This document shows, piece after piece, positions 47,930-59,622 of a stretch of 64,000 nucleotides of DNA (position 1 is its first letter; each line of letters opens with the position of its first letter). The stretch is from Lineus longissimus (Eukaryota; Nemertea; Pilidiophora; Heteronemertea; Lineidae). The stretch spans positions 8,807,001 to 8,871,000 of the forward strand of contig NC_088326.1 of assembly GCF_910592395.1 (NCBI RefSeq), written 5' to 3'. The position numbers were made by a program, and so were the translations under genes. Below the pieces are notes generated by a model. That model saw only the letters and a list, made by a program, of their open reading frames with translations. It was not told the origin of the DNA and searched no databases.

Positions 47930-48165
47930 AGTCAGGACTTTTCGCCCAATGGAGCTATATTAACAGCCCAATAGGGCCGAATCGGTAGATGTCGTCTTGG
48001 GTATACCTAAACATTACCCAGGATCAACCTGGGTAATCCTAAAAGTTACCCAGGATCGTCCTGGGTAACTTTTAGGACACTAAAGATTACCCAGTTTGAA
48101 AATCGCACATTTTTAGCTCACCTCTTAGCAGAGGTGAGCTTATCCCATACCGTGGCGTCCGTCGT

Positions 48166-48224
<59 letters not shown>

Positions 48225-50075
48225 CGTTAGCAGGGCACGTTTCGTAACTGTTAGAGCTATTGAGTTGAAACTTGGTACACATGTACCCTTATGTAATGAC
48301 ACCTTGGAGACCAAGTTTCGGTCCGATTCGTTTCATGGTTTGGCCACCAGGGGGCCAAACGTTAAAAGTGAAAATATGCCATAAAAATATGGTAGGTACT
48401 TCTAGCAAAGGTGCATCATATATCCTCCGGGTTTTTGATTTGACCTCCTTTTCAAGGTCACAGAGGTCAAATGGTGTAAATTGGCCGTTAGGATGTAACG
48501 ATGGCACGTTTCTAAACTGCAATGACTATTGATACCAAATTTGGTACACATTTACCCCTTAGTCAGGTGATCTCAGGGACCGAAGTTTGGTCCAATATGA
48601 TTCACCACTTGACCACCAGGGGGCAAAATCCAAAAACCTTAAAAATGCGATTATTCCTTAACTTCTTGCCCGATTGCCACCAATTTGATATCATGGGTAC
48701 ATCTAACCACCATGCAGTATATGTCACACAGGTTTTTAATTTGACCTTCTTGTCAAGGTCACAGAGGTCAAATGGCGTAAATTCGCCGTCAGGCCGTAAC
48801 TATGGCACGTTTCTTAACTGCAATGACTATTGATCACAAATTAAGTACACATGTACCCCTTGGTCAGGTGATCTCAGGTACCGAAGTTTGGTGCAATCTG
48901 ATTTGCCGTTTGGCCTCCAGGGAGGGGGCCAAATCCTAAATTCTTCAAAATGCCATTATTCCTAGTAATGACTTGCCCGATTGGCACCAATTTTATATCA
49001 TAGGTACATCTAATTCTAACAACCATTCAATGTGTCACCCGGGTCTTCTTTGATTTGACCTACTTTTCAAGGTCACAGAGGTCGAATGTACTGTAAATTG
49101 GCCATTTTGGGGAAATTGTAATTGCTTGGACCTACATCAAACCTAACACTACATGACACAATACCATGCTCTTTATCCATCTTTCCTCCACATGAGGTGA
49201 GCACAATGGCCCTGGCCATTTCATTTCAACCTGTGGGCGAGGTTGAAATTGGTATGTTTTCAGTGCAGCAAGACACGAAATCATGTGCTCTGGCGACATT
49301 CATGACATTGATCTGTTTTGCCACCTCGCGGAGTTTAAATTCACCATTCATGACTTCAATCAATTTCTTTTTTATTTCTCTACCTTTAGATTCGAAAATT
49401 GGCGCGAAGTTACTCAGGACGATCCTGGGTAACTCTTAGGATTACCCAGGTTGGTCCTGGGTAATGTTTAGGTATACCCAGGACGACATCTACCGATTTG
49501 GCACCAATGGGGCAATATATCCTGAAGGGGATGCGTGCGGCTAGAAGCAGCTGCAGCATCCAGATCGGGACGTACCAAATCTTAAAATAGCTTTACGCAT
49601 TGATTTGGGCATTTGCGCATGCTCAGTAGGTCAAGAAACAAAAGGGAAGAGTGTCAAGTTTCCATATAAATAAAACTGCTTCAAGAAATATTAAATCATT
49701 GATTTTATAGCTAATCCTTCATTCTCAGCGCATGTAATGCACATGATGATGTATGTGTGTGGTTGTATGTAAAGTTGATGTTGTCTTATTTATTTGATTC
49801 AGCAATAAATAATCGAAAAATACTGAACACAAACATACTAAACCGGTGTTTCATGGATGTTGTAAAGTTGCACGCATCACCATTGTGCTCGAATACATCT
49901 ATACATATAGATGGCAGCACTGGCGCTCATCACGGGATGTACCGTTTTCGCATCCCGATTGGGCGATTTGAAGGGCAGTATGCCCGATCAAGCTATCATC
50001 AGTTTTGTTAACCTCCCGTTTGGGCTATACTCCCAATCGGGGGATTTGCACTCCATTGGGCGAAAAGTCCTGACT
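47930..50075. mobile_element. Large inverted-repeat element with nested M1 copy
   Basis: A perfect 25-base inverted terminal match (47930-47954 starting AGTCAGGACTTTTCGCCC; 50051-50075). Subterminal inverted arms of about 90 bases (47981-48070 and 49406-49502) are made of palindromic GATCCTGGGTAACT / TTACCCAGG words. The M1 repeat copy (48114-49227) lies between the inner arms, so M1 probably inserted into the loop. No transposase-like frame was seen in 49500-50050. Confidence 0.8.
48114..49227 (+). repeat. Dispersed modular repeat M1, full-length copy 2
   Basis: Same structure as 33237-34366: opening hairpin AGCTCACCTCTTAGC..., (CGT)n at 48163-48226, three modules near 48236, 48503 and 48802, and the end GAGGTGAGCACAATGGCC. 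High identity between the two copies implies recent spread. Confidence 0.9.
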
Positions 50076-52448
50076 GCTATAAATGACTTCGTAACATGGG
50101 AGTGTAAACTAGGCTGTGTTGACGATTTGTCATCAGATTGTGAGCATGTAAATATATTATGTAGTTCTATACTCTGTATATCCGTACCTTTCTGCTCACC
50201 ACAAGAGTCAAAGCTTTCCCTCATCATCTAATGTGCTTACTTCATTTTGAGCAGTTTCAAGACTGTATCCTTTGTGTGGGATGATTGGTGGTGGCCCATC
50301 TCTTTGGGATGTCAAATAGCATAAATTATCATCATAGAGAAATTTTCTATCACAGAAATTAATTGATGTGTCGTTTTAAAATGGTCTTGCTGCCAACAAA
50401 TCTACCACAAAAATTTACCAGTTTAAGTAGGTGTGTCAAATGTGATTGGCACATCCTTTTTGTACTAACTCATTATGAGCTTATCGTTGAGAGGCCCTGT
50501 ATAATTTAAAAGAATAGTTGGCTGTTTAGTGTTAATGATTTGACAGATACAAACTGTCCTTCAGTTAGTAGTACTTAATGTTTATATCTAGGTGCTAGAT
50601 CTATAAAAAAATTCAAAGATTCCTTTTTAAACATTTCTTTTTAACCCTTTGGGAATGGGGTTGCCGTTGGACAAGAGGACTACTGCAACTCCAGGACCGG
50701 GTCTCGCTGATCAGCAAGACAGCCTCCGCAATTCTAAGGCCGGTTCTCGCCATTTTGGGAGATTGATATTCATTATGACTTCATTCCACCTACACAATGC
50801 CAGTCCCTGTTTTAGTCTGGACACGGTGGAACAGTTAGCCAAGCGTTCTGCGCTAAACAATGATGTGTAACATGCATGGGTTATAACAGAAAGTATTGGA
50901 GAAAACACGTGGTAGAGTGGTGGTTTGAAATTTCGTTTTCTTGGTAAAACTATTGAGGCAAACAATGGCTTAACGATATTCTGATGAAGATTTAGTAGTG
51001 ATAAGTACATTTAAATCCATTTCTGATAGCTTGGAAGGCTTTCTTTTGAAGAAAATAGGAGGAAAAACATTTTGCAGAAATTACACTTTTTCATTAAAAA
51101 AAGTTTTTTCTGTCGCAATTTTTTTTGGTATATTAGTTTGCAAGATATTATATGTCACCGGTGTTGACATCAGTTTGACCTTGACTGTTGGCTGTTGTTC
51201 TGTTGAACATGTGGAAGGCAAAATTGTACATTCTGTGTGGCTCCTGACCTAATTTTCCTGGTTGAGTTACTTCTCAAAATCTCTCGAAGGCAAGTTTTGA
51301 TTTCAAAGTAATATCCTTAAGAGATATGATGAATTTGTGGCATTGTGACAAAACTCCAGATCTGTTCCAATCAGCTGAACGTTGGGCCAAGATGTTTATA
51401 CACCTTTGTTGATTTTAATTATTAAACTTTATTGTTTCATTTTATTGTGCATTTATTGTAGATTTTAGATTAGGTAACTGGTTTGGCTTTTTATGTAGAA
51501 AATCTGTAATCCATTCCTTACCCAACGTTTTCATTTTACAGTTCTTATGATCATGTGAAATAGCTGGTTTTAGGTTAGATTTTAGTTTTGTGAAAAATTG
51601 CTGACGATAATTCTGATATCTACTTAGAAAATCTATTGAAATGAATAATGTTGACTGAATTACTGGAGGGCGGAGGTGAGCAAATGTTTGCTTGCCTAAA
51701 GATTTTTTTCAGCAGACGCCCTAGATAGATTGAGAGAACCTGAACGTTGGGTAGTTTTTAGTTGTTATGAAGATTGTTCGGGTTGTAAAGCTATCGGGTC
51801 GGAGGAGACTGTGAACTCTGGTTTTTATTTTTGTTGTCTGAAAAGATTGTGGTAGAATCTATGGTTGTATAAATATGTAAAAATGATCGGAAGACCTGTC
51901 AATATTTCTCTCTATGTGTGTACATAGCAAGATGTACATATCAATTGTAAATATGCTGAATTGTGAAGTCTTAGGTGTTTTAGTTAAGATATACATGTAA
52001 GTTGTGGGCACTTGTCTTTTGTGTCATGAAAGAACAGGAGTACTGAGAGTCCTTGCTGGACTGGCATTATCAATTCCTGTATTGTGGACAGTTCGTGTCA
52101 TCTCACTTTCTTTAAAAAATTTAACATTTTCACAAAGGCATTTGAAAATAAAATAAAAAATGCATGTTCACTTGATTCAATAATTCTCTAATGAAACATG
52201 GTAATTGTAGCCCATATCCTGCGCAAGTAACCCTTCATGTGAACCATCACTGCTTGTCTTATGATGGTAGGAGGTGAATGATTTCTTGGCTCCATCTACC
52301 CAGTGGGTGCCTTCATGGAAATCCATCGTCAGATTTACTGGATGTCTCAAAAAAAATAACTGCAGTCAATTGTTTAAGTGTCAAAAAGGTCTATTTGATA
52401 CACCCTGTAGATGGGTTACAGCTGTATAACTTTGCGTAATTGCAAGTA

Positions 52449-52626
52449 CAGTGGAACCTCACTTAGCGGACACCTCTCTATGAAGAACAACCTCTTTATT
52501 AAGGACTCTAGTTTCGGCCCCAAATTGGTTGTTTCCAGTCAATTTGACCTCTCTAATCAGGACACCTCTCTTTCAAAGACAGCACTTGTCAGTCCCGAAG
52601 GTGTCCTTAATAGAGAGGTTCGACTG
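52449..52626 (+). mobile_element. pogo-like MITE, copy 8
   Basis: CAGTGGAACCTCACTTAGCG ... GAGAGGTTCGACTG; left TA present, right flank TG. More diverged than the others. Confidence 0.88.
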
Positions 52627-52666
52627 TGTATAAGTGTTTTAAGCCTTGCTTGAATCTGGTAAAGGG

Positions 52667-53254
52667 TAAGGCGAGACTTTTTTTATTTGTTGGTGCTCGG
52701 ATCCGCCGACCTCCCGATGTCCGAAATAAGAAAAAAAATAAAATTTTTATATCTAGCCAGTCTCGGATCCGCCGATTCGAACATTACCGATTTTACCCAA
52801 AAAAAATAAATTTTATTTTATTTTGAGCTCCGACGCCCGACAGTAACTTAAAAGATCAAAACTATTTTTTTCAAAATCAAAATTCAACATGATTGAATTA
52901 AAATTAGCTTCGTCGGATTGATCATTCGAATCGAAAGTGCGAATGCCAGACCAGCTCTGCCAGACCTAGACTGGTTCTTGTCCTTTCCTAATGCATCCAC
53001 AGTAGATATATGACGAGAACCAGTCTATTGTTATGAGTCTGGCTGCTGACTGTTCAATGTGTGAAAATGCACTACTTTTTTTAGGAAAAAAATTTATTTT
53101 TATCCTTCCCTCCGACTTTGAGAAATCCTATCAATTTTTCGAGACCATGAAATCTTTGGAAAAAAACATTTTTTTTTGTTTTTGTTTTTCGTCCTTCTCA
53201 AAAATAAATTCCTCCAAAAATCCGAGCACCAACTAATAAAAAAAGTCTCGCCTA
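52667..53254. mobile_element. MITE with AGGCGAGACTTTTTTTATT ends
   Basis: Left AAGGCGAGACTTTTTTTATT then GTTGGTGCTCGGATC; right TCCGAGCACCAACTAATAAA then AAGTCTCGCCT. 588 bases, AT-rich interior with a second inverted pair (CCAGTCT, AGACTGG). Confidence 0.85.
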
Positions 53255-53524
53255 ATGTAAAAATCTAGTTGGTTATATGCACATTTTAGATGCTTTGGCA
53301 GTTCTGTAGAAAAGCATACTCATTGAACTTTCATCAATTTTTTAGAAATGTTTCCTTTAATGTCCATGATTAAATGTTATGTGTTCACCTATGAAATAAG
53401 TCACACAATGAACAAGTAGACGTTACGTTGTAAATGTTGTGCGTTAATATGTTTGTAGAACCTGGCATGTCAGATTGTTGGAAACGGCCTTTGATCAGAG
53501 AACACAGGTAAAATTGTAACATAA

Positions 53525-53951
53525 GTCGTAGTTCCACCTATCATAAAACCCCGTGTTTTTTCAAGACCTGTGTCTTCGCCGTGTGTCAAAAAACTCGCAG
53601 CGCACTTACACCTATCAGTTGTGTTAGATAATGATTAATAGCCCCGGCGACAGGTGCACTGTAGGTAGGGAGCTCTCCTGTGTTTCTTTCTCGTTGGAGG
53701 GGGCGCAATACCGAGGCAACTACACCGCGCCATCTGTCGCCGGATCTTAGAACTTGCAATTGCCGTGTCTATTTAGATTCCACCTATCAAAAAACCCGTG
53801 TTGAACACGGGTCTAAATTAGCCCCCGACTAGCCCCATCGAGCTCGATGGGGCTAATAGACACGGGGATTTGACACACGGGTCTATTTAGACACGGCAAT
53901 TCATAGGTGTAAGCGCAAAAGACACGGGGATTTGATAGGTGGAAGTACGAC
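53525..53951. mobile_element. Foldback element F1, copy 2
   Basis: About 430 bases, near-identical to 24181-24606, including the CGCCATCTGTCGCCGG core and the GATCGAGCTC-type palindrome, with an extra GCCCCCGACTAG insertion and a short deletion. Confidence 0.88.
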
Positions 53952-54044
53952 TATAGACCCCTGGGCCCAGTTGTAAAAAACCAGTTTGTAACTAACTTGG
54001 CATTTAAGTCTATTGGGCTTAAGGGTTGACCATGTACCACCATT

Positions 54045-54235
54045 TGTGACCCACCACGACAAAATGAGTCGCATGTCACACAGAAGATGAGCCTTAAATG
54101 ACACCAGGACATAATAGAAGAAATTGATATGCTCCGATTTTACAAAAGGCAGACAATGGTGAAATGAACAACCAGTCTGTCTCAACCTGTCAAGCTCAGA
54201 GCGACATGCGACCTGTTTTGTCATGGCGGGTCACA
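54045..54235. mobile_element. TGTGACCC hairpin MITE, subfamily 3, copy 3
   Basis: TGTGACCCACCACGACAAAA ... TTTTGTCATGGCGGGTCACA. Confidence 0.86.
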
Positions 54236-54817
54236 TTTGGATAGAACTTGAAATTCTAAAGCAATTAGAACGCCTTCAAAATGAAGTGATTGTCAATAAA
54301 AAACCTGGGAGGATGTTCTCTGGAAAACAAAGAACAGACTCTCACCCTTGAAAATTGTATTCGCCATGTTTTAAAATAGTACATTGCTTTAGGATTTCAA
54401 GTTCTAGCTAAAATGGCAGTGCCTATGGTCAACCCTTAACTGAAGGACACCAAGTTTATAGTGCCTCGCCTTGTTTTAACACTGAAGAGTTATAACTGTC
54501 CACCTCGCCCTTGGAATGACCTTGACCTTGAGGTGGAACAAGGTCAAGGTTGGTTTGTCAGTTTGTAGTCATATCTGTCTTTTCTTGCCAGAGATAGAAA
54601 TCGAGCGACATCACGTCGACAAAAAAACAGAATGGTAGTGTATATTCAAGGTTAGAAAAGGTTATACCCTATTTGAACAACCTTGGGGGACAAACTTGAG
54701 TGTATTATATTTCAGTATTGTGCTGGCTAGGAATTCTGACCATTTTACCACCATAGGTTCATCAGCTTTAAATTGGAGAACTGGTCGGCTGAAATGCGAC
54801 TGTCAATCATGAAATGT

Positions 54818-55145
54818 TTAACCCCTTGAGGACGGTATTTTTGCGTCATTACCTCCTGGACAGGATTATTTCAGGTCACGATACCATAACAAGTCCACAC
54901 TCGTTACGCGCATAACACATTCCCTTGATGCTAAGCAGACGATAGTAGTTGACATGTGCTGCCATCTGCGATAAGCTGAAGTATTTAAATAAAGATTAAT
55001 GCAAGTTCGACCGATCATCGAACTGGTGAAGTGGAGTAAATTCAGGTAAACTTAACCAGTCACATGTGAAGAGATAACTTAAGCAGCCCCTGGAGACCAG
55101 GTTTTTCCTTGCGAGTTCACTTGTCAGCTGTCCTCAAGGGGTTAA
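54818..55145. mobile_element. TTAA-bounded MITE (piggyBac-like), copy C
   Basis: TTAACCCCTTGAGGACGG ... CTGTCCTCAAGGGGTTAA, with TTAA at both edges and an inner CCTGGACAGG/CCCCTGGAG region. The TTAACCC start is the classical piggyBac-type terminus. Confidence 0.82.
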
Positions 55146-55195
55146 ATGAGAACGTAAAGAGCTTGAAGATGTCAACTCTCGTGCATTAATGATCA

Positions 55196-55632
55196 GGTGA
55201 GACAAGACCACTAATGAATATTCATAGGTTGGAGGGTCGAGGCCTATCAATTAGACAAGTGCATGTTTTTAACTCTCAAGTACATATTTGGAGAGGTTTT
55301 GAAAAAATATTTGCTGTGGCAAGTCTACAGATATAAAGAAATTATTTGATGAAAAAATTAATTTCGAATTTTGCTAATTGGGTGTTCTGAGTTTTTTCTG
55401 CCAGTTGGCTGAAAAGAGTGGAAATATCAAAGTCTGTCTAATTTGTCGATTATCAAAAAATTTCCATGGCCAACTACCAGTTTATTTTTCACCATTTACT
55501 TGCCCGACTGTCCGGAATAACATAATCTAAATTTCAGATTCACAACCCCATGCAGTATTTGATGCGTCGCGGTCAAACATTGACAATTTAACTGCTAAAA
55601 GGCTTAAAAAATCAATTGTGGTCTTGTCTCAG
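55196..55632 (+). mobile_element. TGAGACAAGACCAC MITE, copy 2 (complete)
   Basis: Inverted ends GTGAGACAAGACCACTA and TGTGGTCTTGTCTCA, about 437 bases; matches 5295-5735. Confidence 0.83.
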
Positions 55633-55778
55633 GTTTCGATAACAAATGCGATATTTAGTCAGCCAACAGTTAAAAATCTAATTTGCCAACTTTTTAGGTT
55701 TGCAAAATTTTCATGGTTTACAGTATCTGATTACTTGAGGTTGTTTGTGGCCAGTCAAAAATTTGGAGGTGATTTCAT

Positions 55779-56066
55779 TGAGAAACCTGCACAACAAAAC
55801 TTGCCAGTAGGGGGCCCTGCAGGCAAGTGGACCATGGTTGTAATGAGAAAGCCATTTCCTGGGTCAATGATTATTGAATATTTCATCCCTTAATTACTCT
55901 ACATGGGGAAATAGCACCAAAAATGTTGTTTTATTTGTCCTTATTTCTATTTTGATGAGTTTTAGGGAGAAAATCAACAAAACTTAATTTTAATGGAAAA
56001 TGCACTGGAAGTGTAAATTTTAGTACTGGTGCTGCCATCTGGATTTTTAGTTCTGCAGGTTCCTCA
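55779..56066. mobile_element. GAGGAACCTGCA MITE, copy 2
   Basis: TGAGAAACCTGCACAAC ... TTCTGCAGGTTCCTCA; reverse complement of 10323-10610. Confidence 0.85.
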
Positions 56067-56992
56067 TTCAACTCTTGCTGTTTGAAAGTAATTGCTGTAT
56101 TTCAACCCTGGGATTGATTGCACGTGCACGCCACGCATTTTGTAACTGCTGGAGCTATCGACTTGAAACTTGCTACATATGTTCCCCGATATAATGACAC
56201 CTGAATGACCTAATTTCAGTGGGATTTAATTCCTGATTTGGCACAAGGTGGCTAAAACCGAAAACACAGAAAGTGCTGTAGATCTCCCTAACTAAGGGCT
56301 CGATCATCACCAAATTTTGATCAAAGGTATTGGTAAGATCTTTTTTTCCAATGGGACAATCATTGGAAAAAGAGATCTTCACACAAGAGACAGTCACAAG
56401 TAGAAGGCTGGGAAAAGATCACTGTAATACAACAATCTGTCCCACCAATATTAAAGTCTTGGAGCTGTGGATTGTCTAAGGTCTCACAATTGGCAATGGC
56501 TATTGGCCATAACAATACATGGAATGTTAGATAGTTTTTAGTTTTGAACGCCACCTTTCTGTCCGACATGTACTAAATATACTTCGTTATCTAACACTGG
56601 TTGTATCATATCTCGTCTACACAGCTATTTAAAATGCCAAAATATTATTTTGTATGTATTTTTAAAATTTTAAGAAAATCATTGTATGCCCATACATACA
56701 AATAAAGAACTGTGTATTACTTAGATGCCTCTCTTCTCTTTCTCCTGTAAACAACTGCAATGGTAGTTGGATATGAGTAATAGGATAATGCGATCTACGC
56801 ATATCTACGATTCTGTGTAGGCCAAAATCAAAACCATTAAAGTTGCCTTAATACCAATACAAAAATCGAGTAATCTAGCACCCATTATCCTATTACTACA
56901 ATCTGTACAGTCTGTACAGTCTGTAGAAGTAACATAACTGGAACACCATAACTGGAATGAGTGAAATTTAATAAACCTTTTTAATCTAAATA

Positions 56993-57088
56993 ATGAGTGA
57001 TAGAAACCAAAAGGTTCACTGTCCTACTTGTGATAAAAACGTTTCATACAGCAGTATGGCAGCCCACAGGAAGACTAAGGGGTATTAA
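56993..57088 (+). CDS. Small zinc-finger ORF at the Polinton 5' side
   Basis: ATG (56993) to TAA, 31 codons, with HCPTCDKNVSYSSMAAHRK, a C2H2-like half-finger pattern. It precedes the Polinton polymerase pieces on the same strand. It may be a remnant of a longer element gene. Function unknown. Confidence 0.4.
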   Translation: MSDRNQKVHCPTCDKNVSYSSMAAHRKTKGY

Positions 57089-57666
57089 AAGAAACAGATG
57101 AGTAAGTTAGGGGTACAAGTACAACCTCCTCTTCCACCACTAATCCCTAAAGGTGTAGATAAGAAGCTTGCCTTAGACTGAGGAGCTTGATGGCATAAAG
57201 AAAGTGGAAGGAATTGAAGTAGTAAATGAGTTTGGCAAGCCTGTGGTTACTATTAGAGTTAATATTGACAGAGAAACTAAACAGGTGTATAATGAATACA
57301 GAGAGAAGTTAGAGGATGTCCTTTTTCAACTCGATGATTACCACCACAAAATAAGCATATCAGTTTTCGCCCAGTTCAGCAGACCTAAGATCGTAGAGCA
57401 GAGCTTGGATCAGCAAGGTGATACAGTTACCCACCCAATTCAACCTCCAATGGAAAGCATAATTTCAAGGAATCAGGCAATCTAGTGCAGCAACCAACCA
57501 GCTAACTTAACTACATTAATTCACAGACTGAAGAGAGGTACTTTCAAGGGTCTGGCTTGTCTCTTAGCATAATAAAGTCCTGTGACATGACACTAGTTCT
57601 TACAAGAGGTGCAAAGGTGGTCATTACGTTAGATTACCATTTAACACTAAAGCTGTAATCAATGTA

Positions 57667-58083
57667 ATGTCACAGGAACAGGGAAATGATCAGAAGTGTT
57701 TGCTCTGGAGTCTACTGGCTGCTAGATATGTCAAGGAACATAAAACAGAACTTCAAGAACATGCAGAGCTTACTACTGAAATGCTGGAAAAGATGTATGA
57801 AGATGAGATTAAGATCGAGCCTAGCTCTCAGTATGGAGTACGAATCGACTCATTTCCTATATGTGTTCAAAAGATTGAGAGTGACAATAATCTCAAGATC
57901 AATGTGTTCAAGTTACAGAACGAGGCTGCTAAAAACATACGTGAGGCAAAACTCGAACCTCTCTACCTGTCCGGGAATGATAAGAACTATGATGATGATG
58001 ATGTCATTGATATTCTTTATTTTAAGGGTCATTTCATGTACATAACTGTTCTTCAGGACTGGCACTCATACTGTGTATCTCTG
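57667..58083 (+). pseudogene. Polinton DNA polymerase B, N-terminal piece
   Basis: About 139 codons with a CLLWSLLAARYV segment and an acidic NYDDDDVIDILYF stretch, typical of the region upstream of the exonuclease domain in Polinton polymerases. Probably continuous upstream with 57500-57666 in frame. Ends in a stop; the next piece is in another frame. Confidence 0.7.
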
Positions 58084-58351
58084 TAGGAGGTGTATGAATT
58101 ACTTTTATTGTAAGAAAACACCTGAGAATCATAAAAAGAAATGTAGTGAACATGAATACTGTAAGATTAGTTTACCACAACCTAACAGTAAATGGTCACA
58201 ACCTAGGTTTGAAAAACATTCAATAAAGAATAGGGTTCCTTTTGTTATTTATGCTCATTTTGAGTCAATAAACATACCTGTACCTGTAATATCAGTAGAG
58301 ACTACTAGTAAGAAACTTTTTAAACAGAACGCATCAGCAGTTGGAGTTTAA
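58073..58351 (+). pseudogene. Polinton DNA polymerase B, Cys/His and exonuclease-start piece
   Basis: Has a CRRCMNYFYCKKTPENHKKK zinc-finger-like segment followed by a VPFVIYAHFESIN stretch. In this polymerase family the second segment is where exonuclease motif I lies, with an Asp-x-Glu. Here the usual Asp appears to be His, so the catalytic pair is damaged. Stops at 58349. Confidence 0.65.
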
Positions 58352-58379
58352 GTTCACTCTGATTATCAATATCTTTACA

Positions 58380-59080
58380 ATAATCAGTATTTAGACAGTG
58401 CCTGTTAGTTTCTCGTCCACGGATTAGTAACTTCTCGCCTAGATTATTGTAATGCTCTGTTACGTGGTCTACCTGATACCAGCTTGCGTCGATTACAAAG
58501 AGTGCAGAATATGGCGGCGCATATTATAACAAGAACAAAACGCAGAGAGCACATTACACCTGTTCTCCAAACGCTTCATTGGCTCCCCATCAGAGCTCGA
58601 ATTGACTACAAACTACAATGTAATTGTTCACGTATTCCGCGCATTACAGAACTGTTCTCCAAGATATTTGTCTGAGATGCTGAATTCATATGCGCCAGCA
58701 AGGTCATTAAGATCTGAATCCAAGAACACGTTGATTCTGCCAAGGACAAGAACTAAAATTGGTGAACGATCATTTAGAACCAGTGGTCCTGTATTATGGA
58801 ATGAGCTTCGTGACCCATCGGAGAGATTGGGCCCTTCCAGCGAGCCCTCAAAACTCATCTATTTCAGATCGTTTACGATGTGTGACATTCCTAATATCTT
58901 ATCGTGCAATTCAAATGTTTTAATCCATATTAGTATTATCGAATTTTCTGGACTTTTATAATGTTTTTAGAACTTTTCTTCTTGGTCGTTTTTATCTACT
59001 GTACAGTGCTCTGGAGCATGCATGGCATGTACAGAGCACTTTAATATATTGTCTTTTATTATTATTTTATTTTATTATTA
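58380..59080 (+). mobile_element. LINE 3' end inserted into the Polinton
   Basis: Encodes LLVHGLVTSRLDYCNALLRG, then LRRLQRVQNMAAHIITRT and LQTLHWLPIRARIDYKL, the C-terminal part of a CR1/L2-like reverse-transcriptase ORF. A frameshift near 58620 moves to a second frame (RSLRSESKNTLILPRTRTK, SGPVLWNELRD). It ends in a TTATT-rich tail at about 59050-59080. Polinton sequence resumes right after. It is 5'-truncated. Confidence 0.85.
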
Positions 59081-59256
59081 AGTCATAGAGGTTCTGATGT
59101 TGTGGATATGCTCTGTAACTGGTTAATAAGAATGGAAGAAATATTCTCTAATCTATTAAACTGTAACTATATGATGAAGACTCGAGCTCGGCTCTCAGGA
59201 CAAAGTCCGACTGCAATAGATATCACTCAGAAACACACTGTTACTACTACAATAAG

Positions 59257-59541
59257 TTGCTAGGGTATAATAAAGTCAAGGATCATGATCACTACAGTGG
59301 TAGATATCGAGGTGCTGCTCACAACTCATGCAATCTGAATGAAAAGAAAGCCATGTTCGTTCCAGTGTTTTTTCACAATCTAAGTAACTATGATTCACAC
59401 CTGTTCGTTAAAGAGTTAATGACTAAACTACCAGAGTACAAGAAACTTAAATTACTTGCCAAAACAGCAGAACAATACATTTCATTTCAGTTCGATTGTT
59501 TTAGGTTCTTAGACTTGTACAGATTCCTACAGTCCAGTTGA
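59257..59541 (+). pseudogene. Polinton DNA polymerase B, middle piece
   Basis: HDHYSGRYRGAAHNSCNLNE then FFHNLSNYDSHLFVKEL, a diagnostic block of protein-primed polymerases (exonuclease region with Asn-Tyr-Asp). Ends at a stop (59539-59541). Confidence 0.85.
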
Positions 59542-59622
59542 GACAACATAACCAAATCAATGTTAGATGATTACTTTAAAATAACGAGATAACACTTCCC
59601 TTCTAATGATGACTTTAAACTA

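Larger units (their letters stand above)
46906..56992. other. Region downstream of the SARA-like gene
   Basis: No exon identified. 46906-47900 and 50240-52400 are AT-rich unique-looking sequence that may include 3' UTR. Candidate AATAAA signals exist (for example about 52148 and 56700), but none can be tied to the gene. The rest is repeats listed separately. Confidence 0.5.
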
